Positions 1 through 9,165 are shown, counted from the stretch's first letter. The stretch: DNA of 64,000 nt from Streptomyces cellostaticus (GCF_023630175.1 NZ_JALLIN010000040.1:1-64000), one strand, 5' to 3'. Notes: generated from the sequence alone by a model not told the origin. Program-made: numbers and translations.

Positions 1-343
1 GGCAGTGCGACGAACGGCCCCGCCGGACGGTGTTCCGGTGGGGCCGCTGCCGTTCGTCCGGCGGACCGCGCGTGGCACGACCGTCTCGGAGGTGCCCCGT
101 GGCGGAGTGCGTCATTCCGACCACGGCAGCGATCTGTTCCCCACCGGGCTGCTCGACCACACGCTGGTCGAGCACCTCATGCCGGGACGGGACGGCGGGC
201 GCGCGGCACCGCCCCGGATTCCTGTAGGGGGCATCAGTATTACCGGTGGACTGTGGCCGAATCAGGCATCTGACGGGTGTTCGGATGTCGCGATACTCGG
301 GAGTCCGGGCAATCCGCCCGGACTCACCCTCCGGAGGCCGCCG
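1..343. other. Upstream region of lanA, possible gene tail
   Basis: The reading frame that continues into lanA stays open from the window edge and has high GC at third codon positions over roughly bases 1-200. It could be the remains of an upstream gene running in from outside. I recognise no family in it, and no stop separates it from the precursor. The last part before base 333 should hold the promoter and leader of the lanthipeptide genes, but I see no convincing promoter. Confidence 0.2.
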
Positions 344-544
344 ATGCCGCAGTCCAGTGTTCACACCGCCGCCGTGCTCGAAGCCTGGCTGTCGGGCGCC
401 GAGAGCGCCCAGGGCCAGATCAACCCTGCCGGCCCGCTGTACGTCGGCGGCGCCGCCACGGAGGCCGCGCTCAACGACCCCAGCGACTCCCTGTACGGCT
501 TCTGTTCCAGCCCGAGCGGGTCGCACGGCAGCTGGTGCTGCTGA
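344..544 (+). CDS. lanA: Class II lanthipeptide precursor (LanA)
   Basis: This 66-aa peptide is the likely substrate of the LanM just downstream. The ATG at 344 follows a GGAGG at 333-337 at 6-nt spacing, which fixes the start. The N-terminal half is a leader-like stretch rich in Ala, Glu and Gln. A 'VGGAA' at residues 34-38 resembles a double-glycine cleavage site. The C-terminus 'LYGFCSSPSGSHGSWCC' (50-66) has Cys54, Cys65 and Cys66 with Ser at 47, 49, 55, 56, 58, 60 and 63, so there are enough Ser/Cys pairs for up to three thioether rings. I do not recognise the core from cinnamycin, mersacidin or lacticin types. Seen: small peptide, RBS, position. Inferred: substrate role and ring potential. 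Confidence 0.8.
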   Translation: MPQSSVHTAAVLEAWLSGAESAQGQINPAGPLYVGGAATEAALNDPSDSLYGFCSSPSGSHGSWCC

Positions 545-646
545 ACGTGCGAGCGGGGGAGCCGCGCGCGAGGCGGCGCGGCTCCCTCCTCCCGTCGGTG
601 GGGCCAGCGGGTCATGGACGTGGTGTGGAGAGGGAGACGGCGAACG

Positions 647-3502
647 GTGAGCGAACCGGTGGCACAGCTGCAGGAGACGGGCGAGACCGAGTGGTTCGCC
701 CGGCCCGTACGGAACATCGCCCGGCCGTGGCGGGACGAGCTGGCCCGGCGGCTGGCCGCCGTGGACGACCTGGACCGCGCGGAACGCGCCACGGTGCTGG
801 AGGCCGGTCACACCGCGCTGCTTCGGTCCCTGCACGCCAAACTGTCCCGCGTGTTCCTGATCGAACTGCACGCGCTGCGCATGACGGCCGGGGGCGGACC
901 CGCGCCCGAGGCCGCAGCGGCGGGGACCGACACACGGACCTGGACCGAGTTCATCGAACAGGCCGGCGAGGACGGCTACCTCGACCGGCTGGCCGGCCGG
1001 TACCCGACCGTCGCAGCCCGTGTCGCCTCGGTGGCTCGTCTGTCGGTGGCGGCGACGACCGGTTTCGCGGGGCGGCTGGCCGATGACCGGGTGCTGCTCC
1101 GCCGGCTGCTGGGGTCGCAGGCGGGCGAGTTGCGCGCCGTCACCTTCGGGGCGGGTGACAGCCACCGGGGCGGCCTGACGGTCAGCCGGGCCGACTTCGC
1201 CGGCGGGACCGTGATGTACAAGCCGCGTCCGCCGGAGACCGACGTGGCGCTCGGCGGGCTGCTGGACGAGGTCTACGCGGACTTCCCCGACGCCCCGGCG
1301 CCCGGGGAACGCATCCGGGTGCCGCGCATGCTGGGGCGCGGCGGTTACGGCTGGGCCGAGTTCGTCGGCCATCGCCACTGCGCCGACGACACCGAGTTCG
1401 CCGCGTTCTACCGCAACATCGGACACTGGCTGGCCGTCCTGCGCTTCACCGGCGGAACCGACATGCATGCCGAGAACATGATCGCCTCGGGCCCGGTGCC
1501 CGTGATCGTGGACGCCGAGACGCTCTTCGACGCGCCCGCTCCCTTCCCGCCCAGCGGCCGGGGCGACGCGGTGGACGTGGCGGCCGCGGCGATCCGCCGC
1601 ACGGTGCTGCGCACCGGGCTGCTGCCCGTGCGCGGTACCGGCTTCGCGCTCGGCGGGGTGGACATCTCCGGAGTCGGGGCGCTGCCCGGACAGCAGCCGC
1701 TCATCCCGAACCCGGTGATCGCGGACGGCGGCACCGCGGCGGCCCGCTTCCACGTGGACCTGGTGGCCGTGTCCGGTGCGGGCAACCACCCCAGTCCCAC
1801 CCCCGTGCTGAGCGCCTACTGGGACCGGGTCCTGGCGGGCTTCAAGGAGATGACCGCGCACCTGCGCCGGCCCGGGACCGACCCCTACCGGCTGTTGCGC
1901 CGTTTCGAGGGCGCCCGGGCGCGCCGGATCCTGCGGCCGACGCAGGCGTACGTCGACATCGGCCGGATGCTGTGGCACCCGGCGTCGCTGCACGACGAGC
2001 CGGCGGCCGTGGAACGGGCCCGGGACATCCTGCTGCGCAACGCCGAGGTACTGCCCGGCGCGCCGACGGACCGGGAGACGATCGACGGCGAGATCGCGGA
2101 ACTCCTGGTCGGCGATGTCCCCATGTTCACCTTCACCGTCGACGCGGCGGCCGTACGGGCCACGGTCGAGGACTGGCGCACGGCCGACCTCACGCTGGAG
2201 GAGGCGGTGATCCAGGACGCGCTGGTGGGTGCCTACCTCAACGAGCGCTCGCTGCCCGCGAGGGTGCGGGAGGCCGCGCGCGATCCGCACGCACGCGACG
2301 CGGAGCGGCGGCGCCGGGAGCTGGCCGCGCGGATGGTGCGCCGGTTGTGCGACGGCGCGGTGCGCGGCGAGGACGGCACGGTCACCTGGATCAGTCCCGT
2401 CTTCACACCCGCGGGATGGTCCATCAGGGTGCTGCCCGCCGACCTGTACACCGGTCAGGGCGGGGTCGCCCTGACCCTGGCCGAGTACCTGACCGAGGCG
2501 CGGGCCGGACGGGCCGACGAGGTGCCGGGCGTCGCCGAGACGCTCGAGGGCACGCTGCGGGTGCTGGCCGCTACCGAGGAGCGGACGCCGACTCCCTCGG
2601 CCGGGGCGTTCAGCGGCGCCGCGTCGCAGATGTGGACCTGGCTGGCGCTGCACCGGGTGCTGGGCGAGGACTGGGCGCCGCGCGAGGACCGGCTGCTGGA
2701 GCGGGCGGCCCGCCGGGCTGAGCTGCTGGAGGGCCCGCTCGTCGACGACGACATCGAGGTCGACCTGCTGAACGGGGCGGCCGGCGGCATCGTCCCGCTG
2801 CTCGACCTGGCCGAGGCGACAGGGCACGACCGCTGGCTGGCCGCCGCCGCACACATCGGGCGCAGGCTGATCGGGCTGGCCACCGTGGACGAGAGCGGCG
2901 CCCGCTGGACGACCCGGCTCAACCCCGAGGGCATCGGGGGCTTCGCCCACGGCGCGACCGGCATCGGCTGGGCGCTGGCCCGGCTCTCCCTGAGCGAGGC
3001 GGGGTCAGCGGCTGACCGGAGCGACTGGAGCCGGCTCGCCGAGCGGGCCTTCGCCTACCAGGAGTCCCTGTGGCGGCCCGGAGCCGGCAACTGGCAGGAC
3101 GCCAGGGTCGGCGCGGAGGAGGACTTCTTCACGAGCTGGTGCCACGGCAGCGCCGGGATCGGGATCGGCATGCTCGACCTCCACCGGCGCACCGGCGATC
3201 CGGCCCGCCTGGACATGGCCCGGCGGGCAGCGGCCGCCTGCGCCGCCGAGGGCTTCGGCTGGAGCCACACACTGTGCCACGGGGACCTCGGGCTGTGGCA
3301 GTTCCTCACCGCCGTGCAGTTCGGCGAGCGCGCCGAGCTGGACGGTGAGATCCTCACCGGCCTGGAACAGCGCGGCCCGGTCGGCGGGCTGGCCCGGGAA
3401 GCCTTCTCCCCGAGCCTCATGTCAGGGCTCGGGGGCGTCGTGCACACGTTGCTGCGCATGCACCCGGTGGCTTCCCTGCCCGATCCCCTGCTCCTCGACT
3501 GA
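647..3502 (+). CDS. lanM: Class II lanthipeptide synthetase LanM
   Basis: This bifunctional enzyme of about 951 aa dehydrates Ser/Thr in the precursor and then forms (methyl)lanthionine rings. The N-terminal dehydratase domain carries family signatures: 'YKPR' near residue 190, 'GTDMHAEN' near 271 and 'VDAETLF' near 288. The C-terminal LanC-like cyclase has the zinc ligands Cys832 in 'SWCHG' and Cys877-His878 in 'LCHGD'. Length fits LanM (900-1100 aa). I chose the GTG at 647, behind AGGGAG at 631-636; an in-frame ATG at 614 lacks a clear RBS. It lies 102 bp after lanA, probably in one transcript. No LanT transporter, protease or immunity gene follows, so export functions must lie outside the window or elsewhere. 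Confidence 0.92.
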   Translation: MSEPVAQLQETGETEWFARPVRNIARPWRDELARRLAAVDDLDRAERATVLEAGHTALLRSLHAKLSRVFLIELHALRMTAGGGPAPEAAAAGTDTRTWTEFIEQAGEDGYLDRLAGRYPTVAARVASVARLSVAATTGFAGRLADDRVLLRRLLGSQAGELRAVTFGAGDSHRGGLTVSRADFAGGTVMYKPRPPETDVALGGLLDEVYADFPDAPAPGERIRVPRMLGRGGYGWAEFVGHRHCADDTEFAAFYRNIGHWLAVLRFTGGTDMHAENMIASGPVPVIVDAETLFDAPAPFPPSGRGDAVDVAAAAIRRTVLRTGLLPVRGTGFALGGVDISGVGALPGQQPLIPNPVIADGGTAAARFHVDLVAVSGAGNHPSPTPVLSAYWDRVLAGFKEMTAHLRRPGTDPYRLLRRFEGARARRILRPTQAYVDIGRMLWHPASLHDEPAAVERARDILLRNAEVLPGAPTDRETIDGEIAELLVGDVPMFTFTVDAAAVRATVEDWRTADLTLEEAVIQDALVGAYLNERSLPARVREAARDPHARDAERRRRELAARMVRRLCDGAVRGEDGTVTWISPVFTPAGWSIRVLPADLYTGQGGVALTLAEYLTEARAGRADEVPGVAETLEGTLRVLAATEERTPTPSAGAFSGAASQMWTWLALHRVLGEDWAPREDRLLERAARRAELLEGPLVDDDIEVDLLNGAAGGIVPLLDLAEATGHDRWLAAAAHIGRRLIGLATVDESGARWTTRLNPEGIGGFAHGATGIGWALARLSLSEAGSAADRSDWSRLAERAFAYQESLWRPGAGNWQDARVGAEEDFFTSWCHGSAGIGIGMLDLHRRTGDPARLDMARRAAAACAAEGFGWSHTLCHGDLGLWQFLTAVQFGERAELDGEILTGLEQRGPVGGLAREAFSPSLMSGLGGVVHTLLRMHPVASLPDPLLLD

Positions 3503-3862
3503 CCGGCCGGTGCCCCGGATCAGCCGTCGCCGAGCACGACCGCCGAGCGACGAGACTCAGTGGGCGGGACCCGGCTCGCGGCAGGCTTCCCCAGCCGCTG
3601 GACGTACACCGCGCGCGGCTGTACTCACCCGATCGGAGGTCCCGTACCGCGAGCCCCGGTCCGCCTGAGGTGAGCAGCGCTGCGGTGCCCTCGGTATCCC
3701 GAGCGAGCACCGGCGGGCCGCGGCGGCGAACCGGGACTGTTGCACGGTCGATCGGCGAACCCGGCGACCGATGAACTCGGTCGGTCGGCGAGCCGATTCA
3801 TGCCCCTGCCGCATAGCGTTGCCTATGCCGGATCACGCAGCAGTCGCGCGGAGAGGAACGTC
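3503..3862. other. Intergenic region with repeated CGGTCGG/CGGCGA motifs
   Basis: No gene is supported here. Around 3745-3800 there are several interleaved short repeats (cggtcgatcggcga, cggcgaccgatg, cggtcggtcggcgagccg) that form imperfect dyads just upstream of the next gene and may be a regulator site. No strong terminator hairpin follows lanM. Confidence 0.3.
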
Positions 3863-4591
3863 ATGAAGATCGCAGTCATCGGCGGTACCGGTCTGATCGG
3901 TTCGCAGGTCGTCAGGAACCTCAGCGCCGCCGGACACGAGGCCGTACCACACTCGAAGTCGACCGGAGTCGACGTCATTGGCGGACAGGGGCTGGACGAG
4001 GCGGTGACGGGAGCCGACGCCGTCGTCAACCTGACCAACTCCCCGACCTTCGACGAAGCCTCGCTCGCCTTTTTCCAGACCTCGATGGACAACCTCCTCG
4101 CCGCGGCCCAGAAGGGCGGCGTCGGCCACTTCGTCATCCTCTCGATCGTCGGCGCGGACCAGGTGCCGGAGCTCGACTACTACCGCGCCAAGGTGCTCCA
4201 GGAGAAGATCCTCATGGCCGGGCCGATCCCCTACTCGATCGTGCGGGCCACACAGTTCATGGACTTCATGGACGCGGTCCTGTCCTGGACCGCGGACGCC
4301 GACACCGTCCGGCTGCCCGCCACGCCCATTCAGCCCATCGCTTCCAAGGACGTAGCCGACGCGGTGGCGGAAGTCGCCGTCGGGGCGCCGCTGAACGGCA
4401 TCCGCAACATCGCGGGACCCGAGGTCTTCCCCCTGGACGAGCTGGGCCGGATGACCATGTCCCACAGGGGCGACAGCCGCACCGTCGTCACTGACCCCAC
4501 CGCCGGCATGTTCGCCGTCGTCAAGGGTGATGTCCTCACCGACAAGAACGCGCGCCTCGCCCCCACCCACTACGCCGACTGGCTCTCCTGA
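3863..4591 (+). CDS. NmrA-like / atypical SDR NAD(P)-binding protein
   Basis: This 242-aa Rossmann-fold protein starts with the nucleotide-binding motif 'GGTGLIGSQVV' (residues 7-17). 'ADAVVNLTNSP' and 'HFVILSIVGAD' follow in the places expected for atypical short-chain dehydrogenases of the NmrA/HSCARG type. These proteins bind NAD(P)H and act as reductases or redox sensors. The YxxxK motif is present as 'YYRAK' near residue 110. The ATG at 3863 follows GAGAGGAA at 3851-3858. It appears to be a single-gene unit, and its physiological substrate cannot be told from the sequence. Confidence 0.8.
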   Translation: MKIAVIGGTGLIGSQVVRNLSAAGHEAVPHSKSTGVDVIGGQGLDEAVTGADAVVNLTNSPTFDEASLAFFQTSMDNLLAAAQKGGVGHFVILSIVGADQVPELDYYRAKVLQEKILMAGPIPYSIVRATQFMDFMDAVLSWTADADTVRLPATPIQPIASKDVADAVAEVAVGAPLNGIRNIAGPEVFPLDELGRMTMSHRGDSRTVVTDPTAGMFAVVKGDVLTDKNARLAPTHYADWLS

Positions 4592-4789
4592 GATCCCCGC
4601 CTCGTGTCCGTTGAGCGGTCGACTGAGGTGGACAATCGTGACCGTCACCCTCACCGTCATCAGGGGATGGACCGACGTGCCGCGGTGTCACCCAGATGCC
4701 CCGAGGAGTGATCCGGCACTTCGCGCGCTGCGCGGGAATCAGGCAGCCATCCGCCGCGAGCGGCGCCTCCAGGTTGATCCGACGTCTTC

Positions 4790-5353
4790 TCACCGTTCGA
4801 CCGGTCGCGACAGAGCGTGCTTGACCTCCCCGGTCCGCTCGTCGGCAGGACTTCACCCCGGTCGTCCGCCAGAGCGTCCATGGCCTGCTCCGCGACGTCC
4901 TCCGCGCTGATCATCGGTGCGTTCGCAAAGCAGCTGAGATCCGTCTCCACGAAACCGGCGTGGACGCCGATCACGAGCGCTCCCTGCTCGCGCAGACCTT
5001 CCCGCAGTGCGCCCGTCAAGGACCACTGGGCTGCCTTGGAGGCCGCACAACCGGGGTAGTCCGGCCGGGACGTCCAGGAGGTCACCGACAGCATATTGAT
5101 CAGTGCGCCGCCGCCGTCGCGGGCCAGGACTGGGGCGAAAGCACGGGACACGGCCCAGGTCCCGAAAGTAGTTGATCTCCATTGCCCCGCTCGCGCCGTC
5201 GAAGGAGCCCGCCAGCAGCTCGGTGTCGAAACCTCCGACACCCGCGTTGTTGATCACGATGCTGACGTCATCGGCGGCCGCGGCAGCCGCGGCGACGTCC
5301 TCCGGAGCGGTGACGTCCACTGGTGTGCCGGGAAGCCGGTCCCAGACCAGCAA
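4790..5353 (-). pseudogene. Broken short-chain dehydrogenase
   Basis: This is the remains of an SDR-family oxidoreductase. 'VINNAGVGGFDTELL' is in one frame. The reading then shifts near 5170 to continue 'AVSRAFAPVLARDGGGALINM' and 'LREGLREQGALVIGVHAGFVETD', and shifts again near 4860 to a tail 'ADERTGEVKHALSRPVER'. The N-terminal glycine-rich cofactor motif is missing. The catalytic Tyr position of the YxxxK motif reads Cys ('CAASK', codon tgt), a second independent lesion. The broken MFS gene abuts it upstream, so a deletion probably joined the two. It is not expected to make active protein. Confidence 0.85.
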
Positions 5354-5365
5354 CCGGATGGTTTG

Positions 5366-6043
5366 TCAGTCCCCCTGCGAACCGTCCCGGTTCATCGCGA
5401 CTCCACCGCGCCATCGTGGTGCCTGTTGCCCAAGGCGGCGACTTGACGAGCCTGACCTCCGGGATCCACTTCCACGCACCCCGCTGGCGAGCACCCCACA
5501 CACCAGGGCGACTGCGGCGGGCAGCCAGAAGAGCATCGCGTACGCGTCCATGCCGACGAACGCCCGGCCGATCAGAGGTCCCGCACCGGCTCCGAAGCTG
5601 TACGTGGTGATCCACAGGGAGTAGCCGAGGGTACGCTCCGACGTCTCGGGCAGTCCGCCGATGACCGAGGCGACGCTGGAGACGATCAGCGCGTAGCCGA
5701 AGCCCTGGATGAACCGGCTAGCCGTCCACGTCGCCGCCGAGTCCAGCAGTGCGGGACTCGCCCCCGCGAGGGCGAAGACGAAGAGGCCGGTCGCCAGCGT
5801 CACGCCGGGACCCAGGCGTGCGCCTAGACGCGAGCCGAGGACGACGCTGGAGGCGAGGGCGATCGTGTATCCGTCGATGAACCACAGGCGCCATGACTCG
5901 GTCAGGACTGGCAGGTCGTAGGCGATGGAGTTGAACAGTGTGGAGTCCACACCGCCCAGGAACATGGGGACCAGCAGCAGTGGGAGGAGGACCTTCTTCG
6001 ACACGGCGGTGGACGGCGCTGGAGCAACGACAGTTCCGGTCAT
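5366..6043 (-). pseudogene. Truncated MFS transporter
   Basis: The first ~185 residues look like the N-terminal half of a DHA2-type major facilitator. There are hydrophobic helices such as 'VLLPLLLVPMFLGGVDSTLF', a loop with 'LGSRLGARLG' resembling the motif A region, and 'ASRFIQGFGYALIVSSVASVI'. After about base 5480 the sequence turns into Arg/Ser-rich nonsense and stops at 226 aa, where a full transporter needs 400 or more. The remaining six or more helices are gone. The reading ends beside the broken SDR, consistent with one deletion removing the 3' end of this gene and the 5' end of the SDR. Confidence 0.82.
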
Positions 6044-6458
6044 GGCAGACCTCGTCTCGGTTGGCCTTCTTCGGCGAGCGCAGCAAGGGAAGGACCACTG
6101 CGACGACGCCCGGCAGGACTGCTAAATCAGCCGTCGGTCTTCTCTCTCCGAGCCCGGTGGGGCGTGTGTGCGCCGCAGGGCGCTCAGGGCTGGCTTTCGA
6201 GGGCGCCATGAAGTCTCCGAGTCGAGGTGAACCATCTAAGGCGGTTCTATCAGCCTGTGATTCCCGTGGCAATCGGCCAAGCCGGTTCCACACTCCTGCC
6301 CGGGGCGCCGCGCGAGTAGCGTGCCGGAGCCGACCCCGCGATGGATCGGCGGCCGGAACTGCATAAGTCGAGCCCCGGCCCGTGCGGCGCCCGGAGAGGA
6401 GGCGCGGACACGGCCGGGGCCAGCAGGCCTCACCTGTACGGCGACGAACGTGGGCGCC
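6044..6458. other. Intergenic, no gene seen
   Basis: This stretch lies between the starts of a broken transporter and the tail of the ectD remnant. Open frames here have no recognisable protein features and no consistent codon bias. It may hold the former transporter promoter. Confidence 0.3.
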
Positions 6459-6878
6459 CTACATGCCCTGCGGGGAGGGGAATTCGCGGTTGCTGAGGTA
6501 CTGCGGACGCGGCGTGTCCGCGGCGTAGGGCGCCCCCCCGCGTGATCTCCGCGCTGTTCAGACGATGAAGATGTTCGAGCGCGTGAACGGCGAGAGGTTC
6601 CCGTTGGAGCCGTGCAGCAGGTTCCAGGATGATGCGCTCGCCCGCGCGCAGCTCCGGGTCCTCACCGAGGCGTCGGAGTTCGGACAGGTAGAGGTCCACC
6701 TCCTGCGCGGAGGGCAGGTCGTCGAGGACCGGGTAGCCGCTGGCTCGTACTGCTCCAACTGCTCGCCGTCGAGCGGACCCAGAGCCCCTCCCCGCACCGA
6801 CGGGTTCGTCCGCGGCTGAGGAACGGCCTCACCGAGGACTCGGGTCGGATGCAGGTCGGGACGCTGAGCGACAGTCAT
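6459..6878 (-). pseudogene. ectD: Ectoine hydroxylase (EctD/ThpD) remnant
   Basis: These are fragments of the Fe(II)/2-oxoglutarate dioxygenase that makes 5-hydroxyectoine. A clean start (ATG at 6878 behind AAGGAGGA) gives an EctD-like beginning 'DLHPTRV' and 'GPLDGEQLEQYE'. A frameshift leads to 'VDLYLSELRRLGEDPELR'. The whole catalytic core, including the metal ligands, is missing. The tail returns with 'LLHGSNGNLSPFTRSNIFIV', then a frame disruption with a stop, then 'APYAADTPRPQYLSNREF'. So the start and end of the gene survive around a large internal deletion. No ectABC genes are nearby. Confidence 0.85.
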
Positions 6879-7235
6879 AGGCTGTCCTCCTTCTCAGGGG
6901 AGCGGCAGCTCTTCTGCCCCTGTAGGGGCGCAATTCATCGGCTCGCGGGGCGAGGCGCCGGAATTCCAAGGCCTTGCTTTCTCGCGGCTCACTGGCTCGT
7001 CCTCCGGCCCTTTCGATACTGCAAGCTCGCAGAGGGCCAAGGAAGATCCTACGAGCGTCCTGAATCGCCCTCGACGTAATCAGGACCGCGAAGTGCGCCG
7101 TCCGTCCACGGAGACGCCGCCCACGCGCTGCGGGCGCGGGGGTGCGGGCCGGGTGTCGTACCCTCCAGCACTGCGGAACCACCTGGAGCGGTTCTCCTGC
7201 TTGTCCTCGATACAGCAACCGGCTAAGGTGGTTCC
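6879..7235. other. Intergenic, no gene seen
   Basis: This region holds the promoter side of the former ectD gene and of the CGNR regulator. The reverse-strand frames are Arg-rich and match no family I know. AAGGTGG just before 7236 is a usable RBS for the regulator. Confidence 0.3.
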
Positions 7236-7811
7236 ATGCCCGTCGAGCATTTCCCCGAGTTCCGTCTTGGCAAGGTGCTGGCGACCAGCTTCACTGCGAC
7301 CCTCACGGAACGGTGCGGTGAACCCGTCGAACGCGTTCCCGTCCCCGAGCGACTGGTCGACTGGTTGGCGGTCAACGGACTCAAGGTCGATTCGTGCAGC
7401 GACTCTCAACTGGAGCATGCTCGGCAACTGCGTGAAGCGATCCATGAAGCCGCTACCGCCGTCGCGACGCAGGTCCCCATTCCCGCCGCGGCCGTCCAGG
7501 TCATCAATGACTGCAGTACGGGCGGCCGGGCCTCGGCGGTCCTTTCGCCCCAGGGCGGACAGGAGTGGCACCTGGGTTCCGCCTCCGTCGAGGACGCCCT
7601 CAGCGTGATCGCCGCCGACGCGGTCGACATCGTCTCGGGCGCGCGTGAGGGGAAGATGGCGTTGTGCGCGTCCCCGACGTGCCGGGCCGCCTTCTTCGAC
7701 ACCAGCCGGGGTGCCACGCGCAGATGGTGCGAGATGAACACCTGCGGGAACCGCGAGAAGAAGGCGCGTTTCCTCGCCAACAAGCGCCAGGACCCGATAC
7801 GCGCCGGCTGA
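7236..7811 (+). CDS. CGNR zinc-finger transcriptional regulator (ABATE domain)
   Basis: This 191-aa protein is of the actinobacterial stress-regulator type. An N-terminal ABATE-like domain (residues ~15-130) is followed by a C-terminal CGNR zinc finger (~145-185). The metal ligands are visible as 'CASPTC' and 'CEMNTCGNREKK', with the family hallmark CGNR in the second pair. Such proteins are putative DNA-binding regulators, but their targets are mostly unknown. The ATG at 7236 has AAGGTGG just upstream. It appears monocistronic and no partner gene is evident. Confidence 0.9.
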   Translation: MPVEHFPEFRLGKVLATSFTATLTERCGEPVERVPVPERLVDWLAVNGLKVDSCSDSQLEHARQLREAIHEAATAVATQVPIPAAAVQVINDCSTGGRASAVLSPQGGQEWHLGSASVEDALSVIAADAVDIVSGAREGKMALCASPTCRAAFFDTSRGATRRWCEMNTCGNREKKARFLANKRQDPIRAG

Positions 7812-7968
7812 AGTCGCACCGGCGCGGCCCGCGCCGCGGAGTGCTGCTCGTGAGTTCGGAATGCTGCCGCTCGGCAACCGTCGGGCACTGCTGACGACGA
7901 GGGCAGGGCGTTGTTGCCATCAGACTCCCTCGTCCCGCCACCGCACGCAGGTGCAGAGGGAGAAGTGC

Positions 7969-8160
7969 ATGCTGGACGCTCTGGGAATCGACGCCACGGC
8001 GGAAGTGGTCTACCGAGAGATGCCGGCGCATCCGCAGGAGGGCGTGGCCGAGCTGGTGCGCGGGCTGGGCTGGCCCCGGGTTCCGGTCCGTACTGGCGCC
8101 GGTTGGCGTGACTTCGCGATGGAACTCGAGCCATCAAGCGTGCTTTCGCTCATCTGCTGA
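7969..8160 (+). pseudogene. N-terminal scrap of a TrmB/LuxR-type HTH regulator
   Basis: The first ~30 residues, 'MLDALGIDATAEVVYREMPA' and 'GVAELVRGLG', match the start of large Streptomyces regulators that begin with a TrmB-like winged helix and end in a LuxR HTH. The sequence then diverges to an unrelated tail and stops at 63 aa, where such regulators exceed 300 aa. AGAGGGAG at 7955-7962 remains as RBS. It looks like a 5' gene fragment left after a deletion. Confidence 0.5.
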
Positions 8161-8207
8161 GGGCGAAGCGGCGAGTGCACGGCTTCGACGGTGCCTAGGT
8201 TGTTCCT

Positions 8208-8915
8208 ATGGAGAGCGTTGAGCTGTTGCCGGAACTGCGTCTGCTTCGTTTCGAGGTCGGGCAGGCGTATCTGTGGCGTGACGCGGACGGGCTCACGTTG
8301 ATCGATTCTGGAGCTGCGGGGGCCGGTCCGGCAGTCGCCGATGCCATCCTGAGTTTCGGGTCGAAGCCCGGGGACCTGCGGCGTATCGTGCTCACCCACT
8401 TCCATGAGGACCATGCCGGCGGTGCTGCCGAGATCGCCGCGTGGGGTGGGGTCGAGGTGTTCGCGCACCGTTTGGACGCCGGGGTGATCCGGGGGGAGTC
8501 ACCGGCTCCGCCACCGGTCTTCGCGGATGCTCCGGACTGGGAACGCTCCTTGTTCGAGAGCAAGCCGAAGCTGCCGCCGGCACCGCCGGTAGCGGTGGAC
8601 CATGAGGTCGGTGATCAAGATGTGCTTCCCTTTGGCGGTGGGGCTCGCGTGGTGGCTGCGCCGGGTCATACTCCAGGCAGCACTGCGCTTTATCTCCCTG
8701 CCTTCGGGGTGCTCTTCCTGGGCGACGCTGCAGCGAACGTGGGAGGCAAGACCATGGTCGGCGTGTTCAACACCGACCGCTCTCGTGCACTGGAATCCTT
8801 GCGGGCCTTGAGCCGGCTGGATGCGGATGTGGCGTGCTTCGGCCACGGTGAGGCGATCGTGGGATCGGCTTCGGCAGCTCTGCGTGCTGCGGCAGTTTCC
8901 TCGAGCGGCAGTTGA
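8208..8915 (+). CDS. MBL-fold metallo-hydrolase
   Basis: This 235-aa enzyme of the metallo-beta-lactamase superfamily has the signature 'THFHEDHAGG' near residue 65-74, which supplies two-metal ligands. 'APGHTPGS' near 152, the Asp of 'FLGDAA' near 172 and 'FGHGEAI' near 212 complete the usual ligand set. It resembles cytosolic glyoxalase-II-like or quorum-quenching-like members more than secreted beta-lactamases, because there is no signal peptide. The substrate is unknown. Confidence 0.9.
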   Translation: MESVELLPELRLLRFEVGQAYLWRDADGLTLIDSGAAGAGPAVADAILSFGSKPGDLRRIVLTHFHEDHAGGAAEIAAWGGVEVFAHRLDAGVIRGESPAPPPVFADAPDWERSLFESKPKLPPAPPVAVDHEVGDQDVLPFGGGARVVAAPGHTPGSTALYLPAFGVLFLGDAAANVGGKTMVGVFNTDRSRALESLRALSRLDADVACFGHGEAIVGSASAALRAAAVSSSGS

Positions 8916-8939
8916 GGATACGGCGGACATGACAGTGGA

Positions 8940-9070
8940 TCATTTGTCCGAACCTTGCTGCCTGGCTTTGGTCCGGGCAAGGCGGTAGGACTTGGTGCCG
9001 GCCTCGATGATCGTGCCGTTGCAGGTGAGGCGGTCGACGATGGCGGCTGCTATCTCGCCCTCGTGTTCCG
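8940..9070 (-). mobile_element. istB: IS21-family istB 3' fragment
   Basis: The reverse strand encodes 'AAAIVDRLTCNGTIIEAG' and 'SYRLARTKARQ', then a stop at 8940-8942. This is the typical C-terminus of the IstB ATP-binding helper protein of IS21 elements. Nothing of the ATPase core is attached. The matching N-terminal part of an istB lies at 10.4-10.8 kb in the same orientation, so both could derive from one copy split by later events. Confidence 0.72.
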
Positions 9071-9165
9071 AATCCCGCTGGTGTGCAGCAGCTCATGTCG
9101 TGGACGGATGGCTTCGACTGCTGCCACGGCCTGGGTGTCAGAGGGGCTTTGTAGGGTCTGGCTCC

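Noticed and set aside
3863-4591. Reductase as LanJ-type tailoring enzyme of the lanthipeptide
   Set aside because: The sequence is NmrA-like and not of the LanJA or LanJB dehydrogenase types, and 361 bp separate it from lanM.
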